Notes under the pieces: generated by a model | Told to the model about the DNA's origin: nothing | What the model saw: the letters and a program-made list of their open reading frames with translations, nothing else | Database searches by the model: none | Part shown: positions 32,276 to 42,689 of the stretch, piece by piece | Layout: every line of letters starts with the position of its first letter | Numbering within the stretch: position 1 is the stretch's first letter | Assembly (NCBI GenBank): GCA_964017185.1 | Contig: OZ024882.1 | Location: forward strand, 42,577,431 to 42,641,430 | Direction: 5' to 3' | DNA from: Rugalucina vietnamica | Lineage: Eukaryota; Mollusca; Bivalvia; Lucinida; Lucinidae | Length of the DNA: 64,000 nt | Made by a program: the position numbers and the translations under genes

Positions 32276-33639
32276 AATGTCTTCAGCTTTGTACATGTGT
32301 GTGACAACAAACGTTGTTTTTTTTATCAACATTATTACATTTGAGAAGATATAGCATATTTATTTTACGTATCATAAAAATCGAATTTGTATTTTTTTAG
32401 AAAATATTAAGGTGTCAAAATTTTACACCTGCCATAGATAGAATACCCTTGAATCTGTCACCTGTCATTAATTTAGAATATACGAAAATCTGCTGTAAAA
32501 TTTGAATACCCCAGATTTAACGATGTTCGCTGCTAACATTTGACATTTCGGAACTTCCGGTTTTTTCTTTTGTTAAATATCTCGTCAACGGTTTCAGATC
32601 TTTTCGTAATATTTTATATTTGAATACACATTGATGCTATACATTGAATGAGCCATGAAAATTGTCAATCTAAGGAACTTCCTTTTTTTATCCCATTTTC
32701 TGCACCTTTTCAGAAAAAGTTTAGTTGTCAGTAAAATTTAGGTGGTAGGGTAGTTTAATTTTGAATATTACACCTCTTCAAATTAATTGCACGAGTTCGA
32801 TGTTATTTTAGCAGCAGTATAATTTGTGTAAATATGGTCTTCTAAGTCAGTCTTTCTGTCTTTGGTCTGCTAGTTTTGAAAGTTTGGGTGATGTTATGAA
32901 AATAATGAGCTTTAAGAAATAAAACAGCCGAAAAAAGGCTTAAAATGGCGATTTTCAAGTTATTGGATCTCTCTTATATGCACACTACCCTAATCATTTC
33001 TTTCTTTTATTCGAAAAATATTACCAAGTTCTGTGTTGTGTAAAAATACATGAAAAAGTTTGAATATACAAATATGGGTTTGGCACATTTCAAAATATTG
33101 ATTTTTTCCGACTTTTCAAGTATGGCGGTAAGGTTGGAAAACGACTCGTAAAAGCTGAAAGTTTGTTATCCGCTTCAAGTTGCAAATTTTTATATGCTTT
33201 TGGTCCAAAATTGTCTGCATTACGTAAATATTATGACTTTTGTGAGCAATCTAGGTGTATTTCTGTTCACGACAGGTATGTTTCAAAGAATTGAAAATTA
33301 AATTGATTTTACTTAATTCAAAACATGGTGTTTAGAGGTCTCATTCACAGGCGTGTAGCTTGAAATAATGCACACTACCCTATACTTTTTTGTTTTCAAA
33401 TGTCTTGTGTCGTTTTTTGGAATAAAAAAGAGTGGTTAGAAAAAAAAGTTTGAATACTTTTTCATTGTAAGCTAGCGTACTGAATTAGTCCAAATACCCA
33501 CTATCATGGTGAATTTCGAAAACAAATGAGAACCAAAATAAATATTTCTGGAACATAAACCTGGGTGGTCTTCAGTATCATAAACGAAGAAAAATGAAAA
33601 AACAAAGAACTGATGTTGATTTTTTGCTTCAAGTGCAAC
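32276..33639. other. AT-rich DNA with a dispersed duplicate
   Basis: 32285-32520 (ACATGTGTGTGACAACAAAC, ATTTATTTTACGTATCA, GAATACCCTTGAATCTGTCA) recurs at 36055-36260. The word TGCACACTACCCTA occurs at about 32979 and 33368. No coding signal. Confidence 0.6.
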
Positions 33640-34700
33640 ACAAGAAGCAGCCTTGATCTTGACTCAGCCGAGATTTATTCATTGCGGGAAATTGAATCTT
33701 ACGACGATTAAATATTTCTTTATTAAAAGGACTGCAACTCGTTAATTCAAAGCCATACAACGAAACAATAAAATAAATGCAAACAATATGCTTGTATGTC
33801 TTTATTGAGAAAATAAATATCAAAAGAGTGATTGCTTATAGAATTTACGAAACAAGAATTTATTTCATATTCCTGACGACACTGTGCTATAAACTTGAGC
33901 AATTTGATTTATCATTTAAATGTCCACTTGAAACAGCTATTCACATTGTATTTTGTTGCAATTAACGGAATGAAAATTGTTTTGCACCAAGACATATTTG
34001 CATATCTTCTCCTCATTCATGTAGTTTTTCAAACAGAAAAATCAAACCGGACATTGCATTGGCTGTATACGCGAGGTATGGTTGAAAGTTCCCTTTATTG
34101 TCACAAATTGCTCTCGCATCATGGTCTGGCGCAGAAGGTTAGCCGTTTGCTCATAATTATATGCTTTACATGTATAGGCTCGCATCGGAATAAGATTCAA
34201 TCAATCAATTTAGGTCAGATTAATATCATTAAATCTGAAATAGCGATTGACACATTGCTGCTGACAAATGAATCGATTTAGTTTTTTTTTTATTTAACGC
34301 AAACGATTCTGTCAAACCCGAACGCAATTTGTACCAAACAATAGCCCAATGGCAAATTATAGGTCCTAAGACGGAATCAAACTTTTCAAGCTTTGCTTCT
34401 ACAGTACGGAATATACGTACAAGTATGATTGATACTTACGCGGATACTGACGTAGAAGCATATGATTAGAAAGACGGGCGCCGAGCCAATGACGTTCAAT
34501 AAGGATACTGCACTGTCAGACAACTACTAAAAGGGATACAAAAACCTTGTCAAAACAAAAGTACAAAGAGTACAACCTTAACGATGTACGGAGTATATTG
34601 ATCTCGATTTATGATCATGATAATTTCTGGCATGGCATAATGTTTGACACAATTAAAGCATTTGTTTTCTACTTTAAAAAACGTTTCATTTGCTTCAGCC
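33640..34700 (+). repeat. Dispersed repeat D2, copy
   Basis: Same order of blocks as 59010-60110: GATTAAATATTTCTTTATTA, TTGTTTTGCACCAAGACATA, AAGGTTAGCCGTTTGCTC, AACAGCCC-like, CAGCCATTTAACGTT. Divergence is moderate with many small gaps. Confidence 0.7.
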
Positions 34701-34989
34701 ATTTAACGTTAAATATACTATTGATTAAAAAAACTATTTGATGAGACGTGTAAAAAGTTCTTTTCTACAACAGTTACTGTATTGTTCGATATTTTCAAGT
34801 ATGTATAGATCGTACTGTCTTGGTGAAATATAAGACAAACAGTGGAGTCAGAACTAACTTCAAACCCATGGGAACTTCGCGTGCTCATGATGTGCACAAA
34901 AACAAAGCGATATCTTAACTATGATGTGCAACCCAAGTTCAGATTGAAGTGCACTGTCTCGAAGTTCTGTGACCAACCTTAGACGGAAG

Positions 34990-35954
34990 TACGAAGGGCG
35001 TTCAAAAAGTTCGCGGAAAAGTGCCACATATTCTTATTTTGTAAATCAGCTGAATTAAACTATTAAAGTTATATAGACAAACATGATTTGTACTTATACA
35101 GCAAATTTTGCTGCTCTGGCATGAATACAATGTTAACAGTGGTTGCTATGGAAACCGTACATCACGATTACCGGCCCACTTTTGTCCATTTTTGCAAAAG
35201 GTCGATGTTTAATGATGACGTTGCATTTGATAGTTTAGTGTGCTTTTTTCACCCAACTTTGTATGAGCAAAGTTCCATAAGTTTGCGGTGAGCACATGAC
35301 GACATATAAGTGTGTTTCGTCATTTGGGCGTAAAGCGGCCATATTGTTTAGTGGGTATGCCTAAAATGCGAAGGGAACAACGGTATTTGATAAATTGTCT
35401 GTTTGGAACGGACTATAGAAGAAAGAAACACTGCTAAAAGAAGAAAGCGCATATGGCAACAAGGAAATTAAGAAAACGGCAATCAGCAAGTAGTATGCAT
35501 GTTTTCTACACGACTAGAAAAACGTCCATGTCGACTCGCGCAGCGTAACGTCAAATAACGTCATACAGTCGAAAATGATCATCGAGATAGAAAAGAGTAG
35601 AATTCGTCAAATACGCAACATATCGAATTGTAGTTCGGCACAATTCACCGCATTATACACACAGAACTGACAATTAGACGCCCGTATGCCAGGTAGATTC
35701 CAAAAATGCTTAAGAGCTAGCCAACAGCGGCATGATTGCGTATAGCATGACGTTGTTATGACGTTGGGCCGGTTTTCCTGTTGTTACCTTAGATAGGCAC
35801 ATGATTTAATGCCTAATTTTCATCCGATTTTATTCAAATTTTGTGTATATGTTAACTATATGTAAATTTATAACATGCACAGAGAACGTAAATTTCTCAT
35901 GACAATTACAAATTTGGCAGCACTTTTCCTCGAACTTTTTGAACTCCCCTCGTA
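34990..35954. mobile_element. Mariner-like element remnant
   Basis: Left end TACGAAGGGCGTTCAAAAAG then TTCGCGGAAAAGTG; right end, complemented, TACGAGGGGAGTTCAAAAAG then TTCGAGGAAAAGTGC. Ends of about 30 bp beside TA, with the GTTCAAAAAGTTCG core, are characteristic of Tc1/mariner-type elements. The 0.96 kb interior has no intact transposase; a short run near 35600 (IRQIRNISNCSSAQFT) may be a trace of it, which is a guess. Confidence 0.7.
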
Positions 35955-36054
35955 CATTGTTACATGCGTTAAAAGATATATGTATGTCTTACGGCAGACT
36001 ATTATACGGATTGTATTTAATCAATCATGAAGATAAAAAAAAATAATCATTTTG

Positions 36055-36260
36055 TACATGTGTGTTACAATAAACGTTGTTTTATTATCATTATTACAAG
36101 CCCATTTATTTTACGTATCAGAAATATCGAATTTGTATTTTGAGATAATTTTAAGGTGTCAACATTTCACACCTGTCATAGACAGAATACCCGTGTGTTT
36201 GTCACCTGTCATAAATCTTTAGAATAAACGAAAATCTGCCATTTATCATGAATACTAGAG
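36055..36260 (+). repeat. Second copy of the 32.3 kb dispersed repeat
   Basis: TGTACATGTGTGTTACAATA, CATTTATTTTACGTATCAG, AGGTGTCAACATTTCACACC and GAATACCCGTGTGTTTGTC align with 32285-32520. Confidence 0.7.
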
Positions 36261-37252
36261 ACTGTATTGATGGCGGCGATTTAATGTTAAAAATCCTGTA
36301 TTAATCTCTTACACAGCAGCATAATAGTTTTTGATAAAATCGAAATTTGGCGACTCCTGTTGATTCAGTAATGTGAAAAGTTGAATATAATCATAAATTT
36401 AACTCAAGAAGTTCATGATTGTACGCAAATTTCAGATTATGTATTCACTCTAAATAAAGCGCAAGTTTAGACCAAGATGCACAAGATGTGCAAGTTATTA
36501 AGCACATAATCATTCTTACCAAAGTGCTATTGTCTCTCAAAGCATGCGTACAAGAAGTGCACTTCCCGTGACCTTAAGTTCTACCTCCACTGTATCTGCC
36601 CACTTAGTTGACCGTAATTAGTTTTATGTCATTGCTCGCTTTTGAATATTTGTCTTCATTTTACTTGGACAAAATTTGAAATTCCTGGCCTATGCCCATA
36701 TTGCAAAACGTCAATTGTGAATTTTTCCAATGATGAGCTTCTAGTATTAAGGTAGATTTCCTAAAGCAAATCGAATGTTCGGAGTTGATAAGGCACTGTA
36801 GTACAATGACGGTACCATAGGTGTCTGCAGTCATGCTGGTAAGGTCTGATTACTCCAAGAGTTTCTAGAGAATTTGGCTTCATGATCTTCACGAGACAAT
36901 TTCGGCCTTATCACAAGTGAAAATGATTTAACCAAGCCGTACACTTAACCTACAGAGGAAGGCTAGGATATTGAAATTTTGAACTTTGGATAATTAGTTA
37001 TCGCACTTTACCAGAGTCGTAAACAAAGACGTTGATAAGCTCTGCAGTTGTTACATTGCTGGTCTGCGTTGGAATGTGTAAATAACAGGGTATCTCATAA
37101 TGCGGCTCTATCTGTTTCAGGCCAACATGTCGCCTTACAATCTTCCGCACGCCGACGGTAACTGGTTATATAGTTATCAGTTAAGTTTGCATACAAGGTG
37201 CAGGAATTTATACGTCAATTAAAATTAAAACCCTAGGTCACTATGCGAGAAA

Positions 37253-37556
37253 AAAGGAACAAGTAGGCAAAGATCAGGAAAAGGCGCAATCAGAAAAAGA
37301 TTCCCACTCCAAAAACCGAGGTGGGAAAAAACCAAACTAACAATCAGGTACTTATACCATGAAACATATCGTAAGCCGAATGAGCAGCTATTTCCCAATA
37401 GGTGGCCACTCAGTTACCTTAACTTAACTAAAAATATGGAAACATACATAAGGCGCCAACAGCACAAAAAATATTTATACACCAAAACATAAAACAAAAA
37501 GAACCACCACAGAAGTATCGACTTGGAACGATCAGTAACACAAAGGAATATCGCAA
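37253..37556 (-). mobile_element. PLE tail fragment in repeat D1
   Basis: Terminus AAGGAACAAGTAGGCAAAG, full blocks to GATCAGTAACACAAAGG. Breaks D1 between GCGAGAAAA and ATATCGCAATACATT, which are adjacent in copy 1 (30362-30385). Confidence 0.85.
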
Positions 37557-37632
37557 TACATTTATTACAAAACCATAAGAAAAATTGTCCTGTGGCTCAA
37601 CTGAGAGATTTCCTTATTGTAAGCCCATTATT

Positions 37633-37850
37633 TGTTAATCATTGTATCACTCAAACACAACACCAAGTGCCAATAATAAAGTTTAATTGACAACACAAGA
37701 TAAACACTTCTGCATCTTAATGGCTGACTTAGTTACACCCTTGACATGACGTTGTTGCTATGCATAGATGGCATTATGACGTCACAATAAAGTGAAAGGT
37801 AAGTAATTCAAGCTGTATTCAGAATTATGTCCCTTAGATAAACTTTAACA
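37633..37850 (-). repeat. 3' LTR
   Basis: 218 bp with TGTTAA/TTAACA ends. Paired with 39868-40085. A TATAATTA-like stretch and a 38 bp pyrimidine tract (plus strand; purine on the element strand) lie just inside at 37851-37898, where the polypurine tract is expected. Confidence 0.85.
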
Positions 37851-38188
37851 TTAATTATACTTTCTTTTTGTTTTCTTTCTTTTTTTCTTTTTTATAAAGT
37901 CTGAGTTCCCAAAATTATGCCTAAATTTTATAAGAGATGAAAAACATAGACAAGTTAATTACTCGAAATTGTTTAAGGGTTTGGCAAAGAAAAAAATATT
38001 AAAATTGAAACCCTTAATTCTTAAACAAATCATTTCAAGAATCACATGCAAAAGGTAATCATTTATGAACAAAAATGGTTAAACTTGCAATTATGAAACT
38101 TTTACTGTCCCACTCGGTGGCTTTAATTTTCAAAGATTTACTTCTATGCATTCAATATGATTGCTACCCACAGCTTCCACTGTTTGAT

Positions 38189-39566
38189 TTAGTTCCAATC
38201 GCTCGATTTATGTAGAATATCAAATATCTGTTTTATTGGCTTCTCTCTCTTTGTTTCTGATACTGACACCCAAGTTTCCAGATTGTTTTCTGATTGAGGC
38301 AACAGCAGATTTTCCATTTCAGACTGAGCTTGTCTCTGTAGTCCATGTTGTACCTCTTTCATGTTATGAAGCCTGTTGGATTTTCCACTGTTCTTTGCTG
38401 CATCTCCTTTTAGCTTCGATAATAGCATTCCACTCAGTGTTGCATTGTTGACTGATAAATTCTCACATTGTAACTTCAGTAAAGAAATCTCCTTGATGAA
38501 TGTGTTTCTCTCTTCTTGTAATACTGTAATTCTCTGGTTCAACGTGGGTACAGTCACCCTTGTCTTTTCCTGAACAATATTATTCTGGAGACCCACTATC
38601 TCTTCTTTCTGTGATATTTGCTCCCTTTTTTTACTGCACCCATTTCCATTATTTTCTCTTTCAAACTCATAATTTCTCTCTTCAAGCTTAGCATTTCAGC
38701 CTCAACCCTTTGGCTCGACATCTCTCTCTGTCTCTCTGGTTGACTACATTGTACTGTTTTTCGTGTTAATATTCTCCCAACTATGAGGGCAGTCATTTAG
38801 TAAATGTCTATATGACCCACAAGATTAACACAGTAGTCTGTTTCCATCTATTCCTACAGGATTTATTCTTTTCCTTAACCCTGTTTTACTCAACAGCCCT
38901 TTAGTTTCTCTGCCATTAGATTTTCCATGTTTGCAAACACCTGCTGCAAAGTCATTCTTGTATGCAGCTTTACACTTTGGCATTAATTTTAGATCTAATT
39001 CTCCCTTGTCACAGTGAACAAGAACATGTATATCTCCTGCAAATTTTCTTAATGACCCTTGAGCTTGCTCACACATCGTGTCCTTATCTGCAAAATTTAT
39101 ACCGCTTAATACCATCAGCCTCATTTCTCTGCTAATGTTTGCTTTTCCAAGCATTTTAAAGGCTAGACTTTCCTGTGGTAAATTTATTTTCAGCTTCTCC
39201 AGTTTCACATATTTCATATCAAAACAAGCAATGAAATCCCTTTATACTCTGATGGTCTGCCCTTTGTAAGTTTTCAAAATCCTCATACTTTTCAAGGGCA
39301 TCTGATATTTCATCCTTTCCAAAAAAGGAATCTAGAAAATTCGGAATTTCTAAACCATTGTCTTGTTTTAAATCCTCCAAACTTAGTTGACTTAGAACAT
39401 TTTCCCTAGTGGCTGTGTCTTTGATGGACAAGGCTATTACAATAGCCTGCTTAGATCTCCTTATTTCAGTAACTTCACTCCAAGCTCTTAACTCCTGTTT
39501 ATATAACTCAAAATTCTGGGAAGAAAAGTCTGGAGGATCAGTTGTCACGGGCATATTGAAATTCAC
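38189..39566 (-). pseudogene. gag: Gag-like protein, broken
   Basis: RNA-packaging protein of an LTR retrotransposon. Segment 1 (39566-39219, 115 residues) begins MNFNMPVTTDPPDFSSQNFE and contains W-S-E-V-T and YEDFENLQR. A frameshift leads to segment 2 (39217-38825) with KINLPQESLAFKMLGKANIS. Both match the general layout of copia-like metazoan gag proteins. A zinc knuckle, C-x2-C-x4-H-x4-C (38830-38789), follows, with a TAA stop between its first two cysteines. Segments 3 (38796-38596) and 4 (38596-38189) are coiled-coil-rich, with repeated E/K/L heptads, where a protease would normally start. No DSG/DTG motif is present. Confidence 0.7.
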
Positions 39567-39854
39567 AAGTAAAATATACTACCTCAATCACCAAGTGTCT
39601 GTTTCTTCCTTCACATATTTAAAATCACAATTTTCACCGTCACATTGATCCATTACTCTCCATCTTTCTTCATTTAGTCAGTGTAATAGTCTCATGAATT
39701 CCTGAGCTCGACCTAATCCAATCTGACTAGAACTGTAAATGGCGAATCTCTTATCATAAGACTGTTTTCTCTACAACTTCCATGTTTACTCCATTTTGTC
39801 TCTTTAACAAATTCAATTCTTCTGAGGATACTGTCCCTGAAGATGAGTTTTTCG

Positions 39855-39865
39855 CTCTGCTACCA
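39855..39865 (-). promoter_or_regulatory. Primer binding site, initiator-Met tRNA type
   Basis: On the minus strand TGGTAGCAGAG begins 2 nt after the 5' LTR and is complementary to the 3' end of animal initiator methionine tRNA (11 bases, then divergence). This primer is typical of copia-type elements, in agreement with the gag. Confidence 0.75.
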
Positions 39866-39867
39866 TT

Positions 39868-40085
39868 TGTTAATCATTGTATCACTCAAACACAACACCA
39901 AGTGCCAATAATAAAGTTTAATTGACAACACAAGATAAACACTTCTGCATATTAATGGCTGACTTAGTTACACTCTTGACATGATGTCGTTTCTATGCAT
40001 AGATGACATTATGCCGTCACAATATATTGTAAGGTAGGTAATTCAAGCTGTATTCAGAATTATGTCCCTTAGATAAACTTTAACA
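39868..40085 (-). repeat. 5' LTR
   Basis: 218 bp partner of 37633-37850. Differences cluster in the middle (around the GACATGATGTCG stretch). Confidence 0.85.
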
Positions 40086-40527
40086 ATAAGCCTATGACAG
40101 ACAATGGCGTATCCAAGTGACCATGCTAGGGACATGGTAGGAATAATTTGAGTCAATATATTTTTTCGTAACCAAATCCTGTCCGGGTACGTTTTTTCTG
40201 AAAACCGTTTACTTCTGGTAAATGTTTTATGCTTGGAATGTGGTGTGAATCGAGGTGAGTATGGGTCAGCCAAAACAAAAGCGTTAAAGTGCTAGCAAAT
40301 ACAAAAAATTGTTACTCAAAGTGTCTAAAATGGCATATTTTCGCTGTCTGCAAAATGATTTTTTTTTTTATATCTGTCTCTGATTTAATGATTTTTTTGC
40401 TAAGGTGGTTGTTCTAAATACTACTCCATCTTTATTCAATCATTCATGCACGACATAATACATTTTGATAGCAAGTATCCATGGTTTTAATACTAAATTT
40501 ACGTGTTCAAACTTTGTACCTAGCATT

Positions 40528-40955
40528 TTGTCCCTGATGTAACAATTTATCTGAAAATACCAAGTACAAAGTGACTCCCCTTGGTAAAGGTGGAACATCT
40601 ATCTGCATTTTGAAGAGCTACATTGAAATTAAATATGGCTGACTGCCATGATGACACATCTATAGAGTAGATCTGAAAAAATAATAATTACAACTTTCAG
40701 GTGAGTGAGTATATTTGTAATAGTTCCCTGATGTAACAGCCTCTGCTGGTTATTTGTTTCAAGCGACAATATGTAGGTACTATTCATAAAACGTGTTTAG
40801 TGGTTGTGTAAGCATTTTACCATAACAATGAATACACAAGTATATTGGAAGCAATTTACATGTGATTTATCTAAAATATGTCCCTGATGTAACGGTCCGT
40901 GATGTAACGGTGAAAAGTGTTACATCAGGGACAGAAATCGTTACATCATGGACAA
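40528..40955. mobile_element. TIR element with GTCCCTGATGTAAC words
   Basis: Ends TTGTCCCTGATGTAACAATT and, complemented, TTGTCCATGATGTAACGATT. The word recurs at 40721-40735 and 40885-40899 (direct), next to a diverged GTCCGTGATGTAAC (40900-40913), and 40919-40932 (inverted). 428 bp, no ORF; flanking duplication not resolved. Confidence 0.65.
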
Positions 40956-41059
40956 TATTTCGAGGAAAGGATATTTATTTGTTATATGCTTTGATTTTAT
41001 GAGCTTCCTTGTATAACACAGAGAAACACAGCAATTCCAATACAGCCAGAGAGTCTGCA

Positions 41060-41175
41060 GACTTTATAAAGGGTCACTGATGAGGATTCAGTACCCAAAA
41101 TTGCGCAATACGGCCAATACTACCTGCATTTGAACGTTTTTGGTTCTTCCAAATATCAAACTTTTATAGTTTATA
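41060..41175 (+). mobile_element. Retrozyme fragment, subfamily A
   Basis: ACTTTATAAAGGGTCACTGA into the hammerhead relic and then GGTTCTTCCAAATATCAAAC, TTTTATAGTTTAT, corresponding to the end of the unit. Confidence 0.55.
41071..41115 (+). ncRNA. Hammerhead ribozyme relic, subfamily A
   Basis: GGGTCA, intact CTGATGA, stem II GGAT-TCAGT-ACCC, CAAAA instead of CGAAA (loss of an invariant G), stem III ATTGCGCAAT, A, CGGCC. One core substitution should inactivate it. Confidence 0.6.
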
Positions 41176-41240
41176 CAATTTCAACAAATAGATGTCAAAT
41201 ATGTCTGTTCATCAAACACACGTTACATCAAGTAATATAT

Positions 41241-42310
41241 AGGGTAATTTTGGGGGAATATGGACCGCTTAAGCACAAAACGAATCAGTTCAACCACAGG
41301 CTATTTACGTTATTATTGTATACCGTGTCTATTTTGAGGCAGGCATCTGTAAACCGTTTTAATATAAAATTTACATCATTTTGTATGCTAGTTTTTGCTG
41401 CGTATTACGATAAACACGCCCACTGGGTGGTCCAAATTACCCCAAACATTTGAGGTAATATGGACCACTCTACTGGGGTAATATGGACCACAGCTTTAAA
41501 ATGCTGACGATGTCAACATATAAATTCGGAAAACAAAATTTAAACTTCTATTTAATAGTCTATTTAGCATAAAATAAACATAGATGTTCACGAAACAAAT
41601 TCACTGAAAAATATTTCGCATCAAAATTCAAAACACCTTGACAAACTTACAAAACGGACATTCGCAAAAATGTCACAGATTTCAAAACATGTACATTTTG
41701 CTTATAAACTTCACTTGTAAAACAATCTATTTTCAAAGATAGCTTAAAATATATCACGCAAGTGCAAAAGTTGAAGTTCTAAAGACATGTGGTATCAAAT
41801 GTTCAGTGTATTACTTTCAGAAAGAGTTTGAGACAAAATTCTTAGATGGTCCATATTACCCCAAAAAGAAAATTTACATTGGGAAATTGATGGTCCATAT
41901 TACCCCAGACACGACGGTTATGTCAATGGAGAAATTTTCCAACACTGAAAAATAGACCATGCAAATGACCATTTGCATCATCTTCTAAAAATGGTGTATT
42001 AGGTTAATTTTACGTGAAACTTGGTTCTATATAAATATCAATAATCTTTTTATTGGTTCTTAAGTGTAAACTTAAACATTTTTAGGGCAAGATTTTCACA
42101 GGCTGTTTTATTTGGGTTCATTAATTTAACCTTTCCGAAAACACCAGCTTAGGTATGAATGTAAAAATGATTTCGATAATTTAGGATGGATAGCCAGGGA
42201 ATAACAAAATGTTATTACTTTTTGTCAAACATGAGTCTTGAGTAAAATATTTGAAGAAAACACAAGGTGGCCCATATTCCCCAATTGTCCATATTACCCC
42301 AAATTACCCT
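41241..42310. mobile_element. TIR element with GGTAATATGGACC words
   Basis: Left end AGGGTAATTTTGGGGGAATA, right end complemented AGGGTAATTTGGGGTAATAT. Copies of the word GGGGTAATATGGACC, direct or inverted, at about 41256, 41430, 41450, 41473, 41846, 41891, 42270 and 42284. Interior AT-rich without a transposase. Flanks give no clear duplication. Confidence 0.7.
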
Positions 42311-42689
42311 GTTATTACATTAAGGAAATAATTGAACATTCATCAAAAAGCTGATTTTTCTGGTAAAAACCAAGAGAACAAAGTATACGTTAAGCCAGTA
42401 AAAAGAAACTTTCAGCATAATAACCTGTACATTTATGCCTTTGTCTTTTCGGTTCAAACTGTCTGCAAATTTCAACATTGTCTTTGAATCCAACAAACCG
42501 CACTTCCTTTGTCCAAAATATGGAACAATTCAGTTTTATTCGGGTTTCGGAAGATTCTCAAAATCAGCGGTATTTTTTCACATTTGAACATTTGAAAATT
42601 AATTTAGGTCATTTAAAAAAAATGGAGCATGGATGTGTGCATACAATATTCATTACCACTGAACTTGGTCACATTTTAAAGCTTAGACA

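Larger units (their letters stand above)
37633..40085 (-). mobile_element. Gag-only LTR retrotransposon
   Basis: Two 218 bp LTRs (37633-37850 and 39868-40085), each TGTTAATC...CTTTAACA on the plus strand, differ at about a dozen positions. The element reads on the minus strand: 5' LTR at right, primer site 39855-39865, gag relics, a purine-rich tract, 3' LTR at left. The 2.0 kb interior has no protease, integrase or RT, so it depended on another element, like TR-GAG elements in plants. A clean target duplication is not seen; D1 copy 1 is the empty site. Confidence 0.85.
36640..40140 (+). repeat. Dispersed repeat D1, copy 2, with two insertions
   Basis: D1 sequence at 36655-37252, 37557-37632 and 40086-40140; the gaps are a PLE tail (37253-37556) and an LTR retrotransposon (37633-40085). 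Copy 1 at 29720-30522 reads continuously through both positions. Confidence 0.85.

Noticed and set aside
34990..35954. Intact mariner transposase
   Set aside because: Ends are clear but every frame inside is short and stop-ridden.
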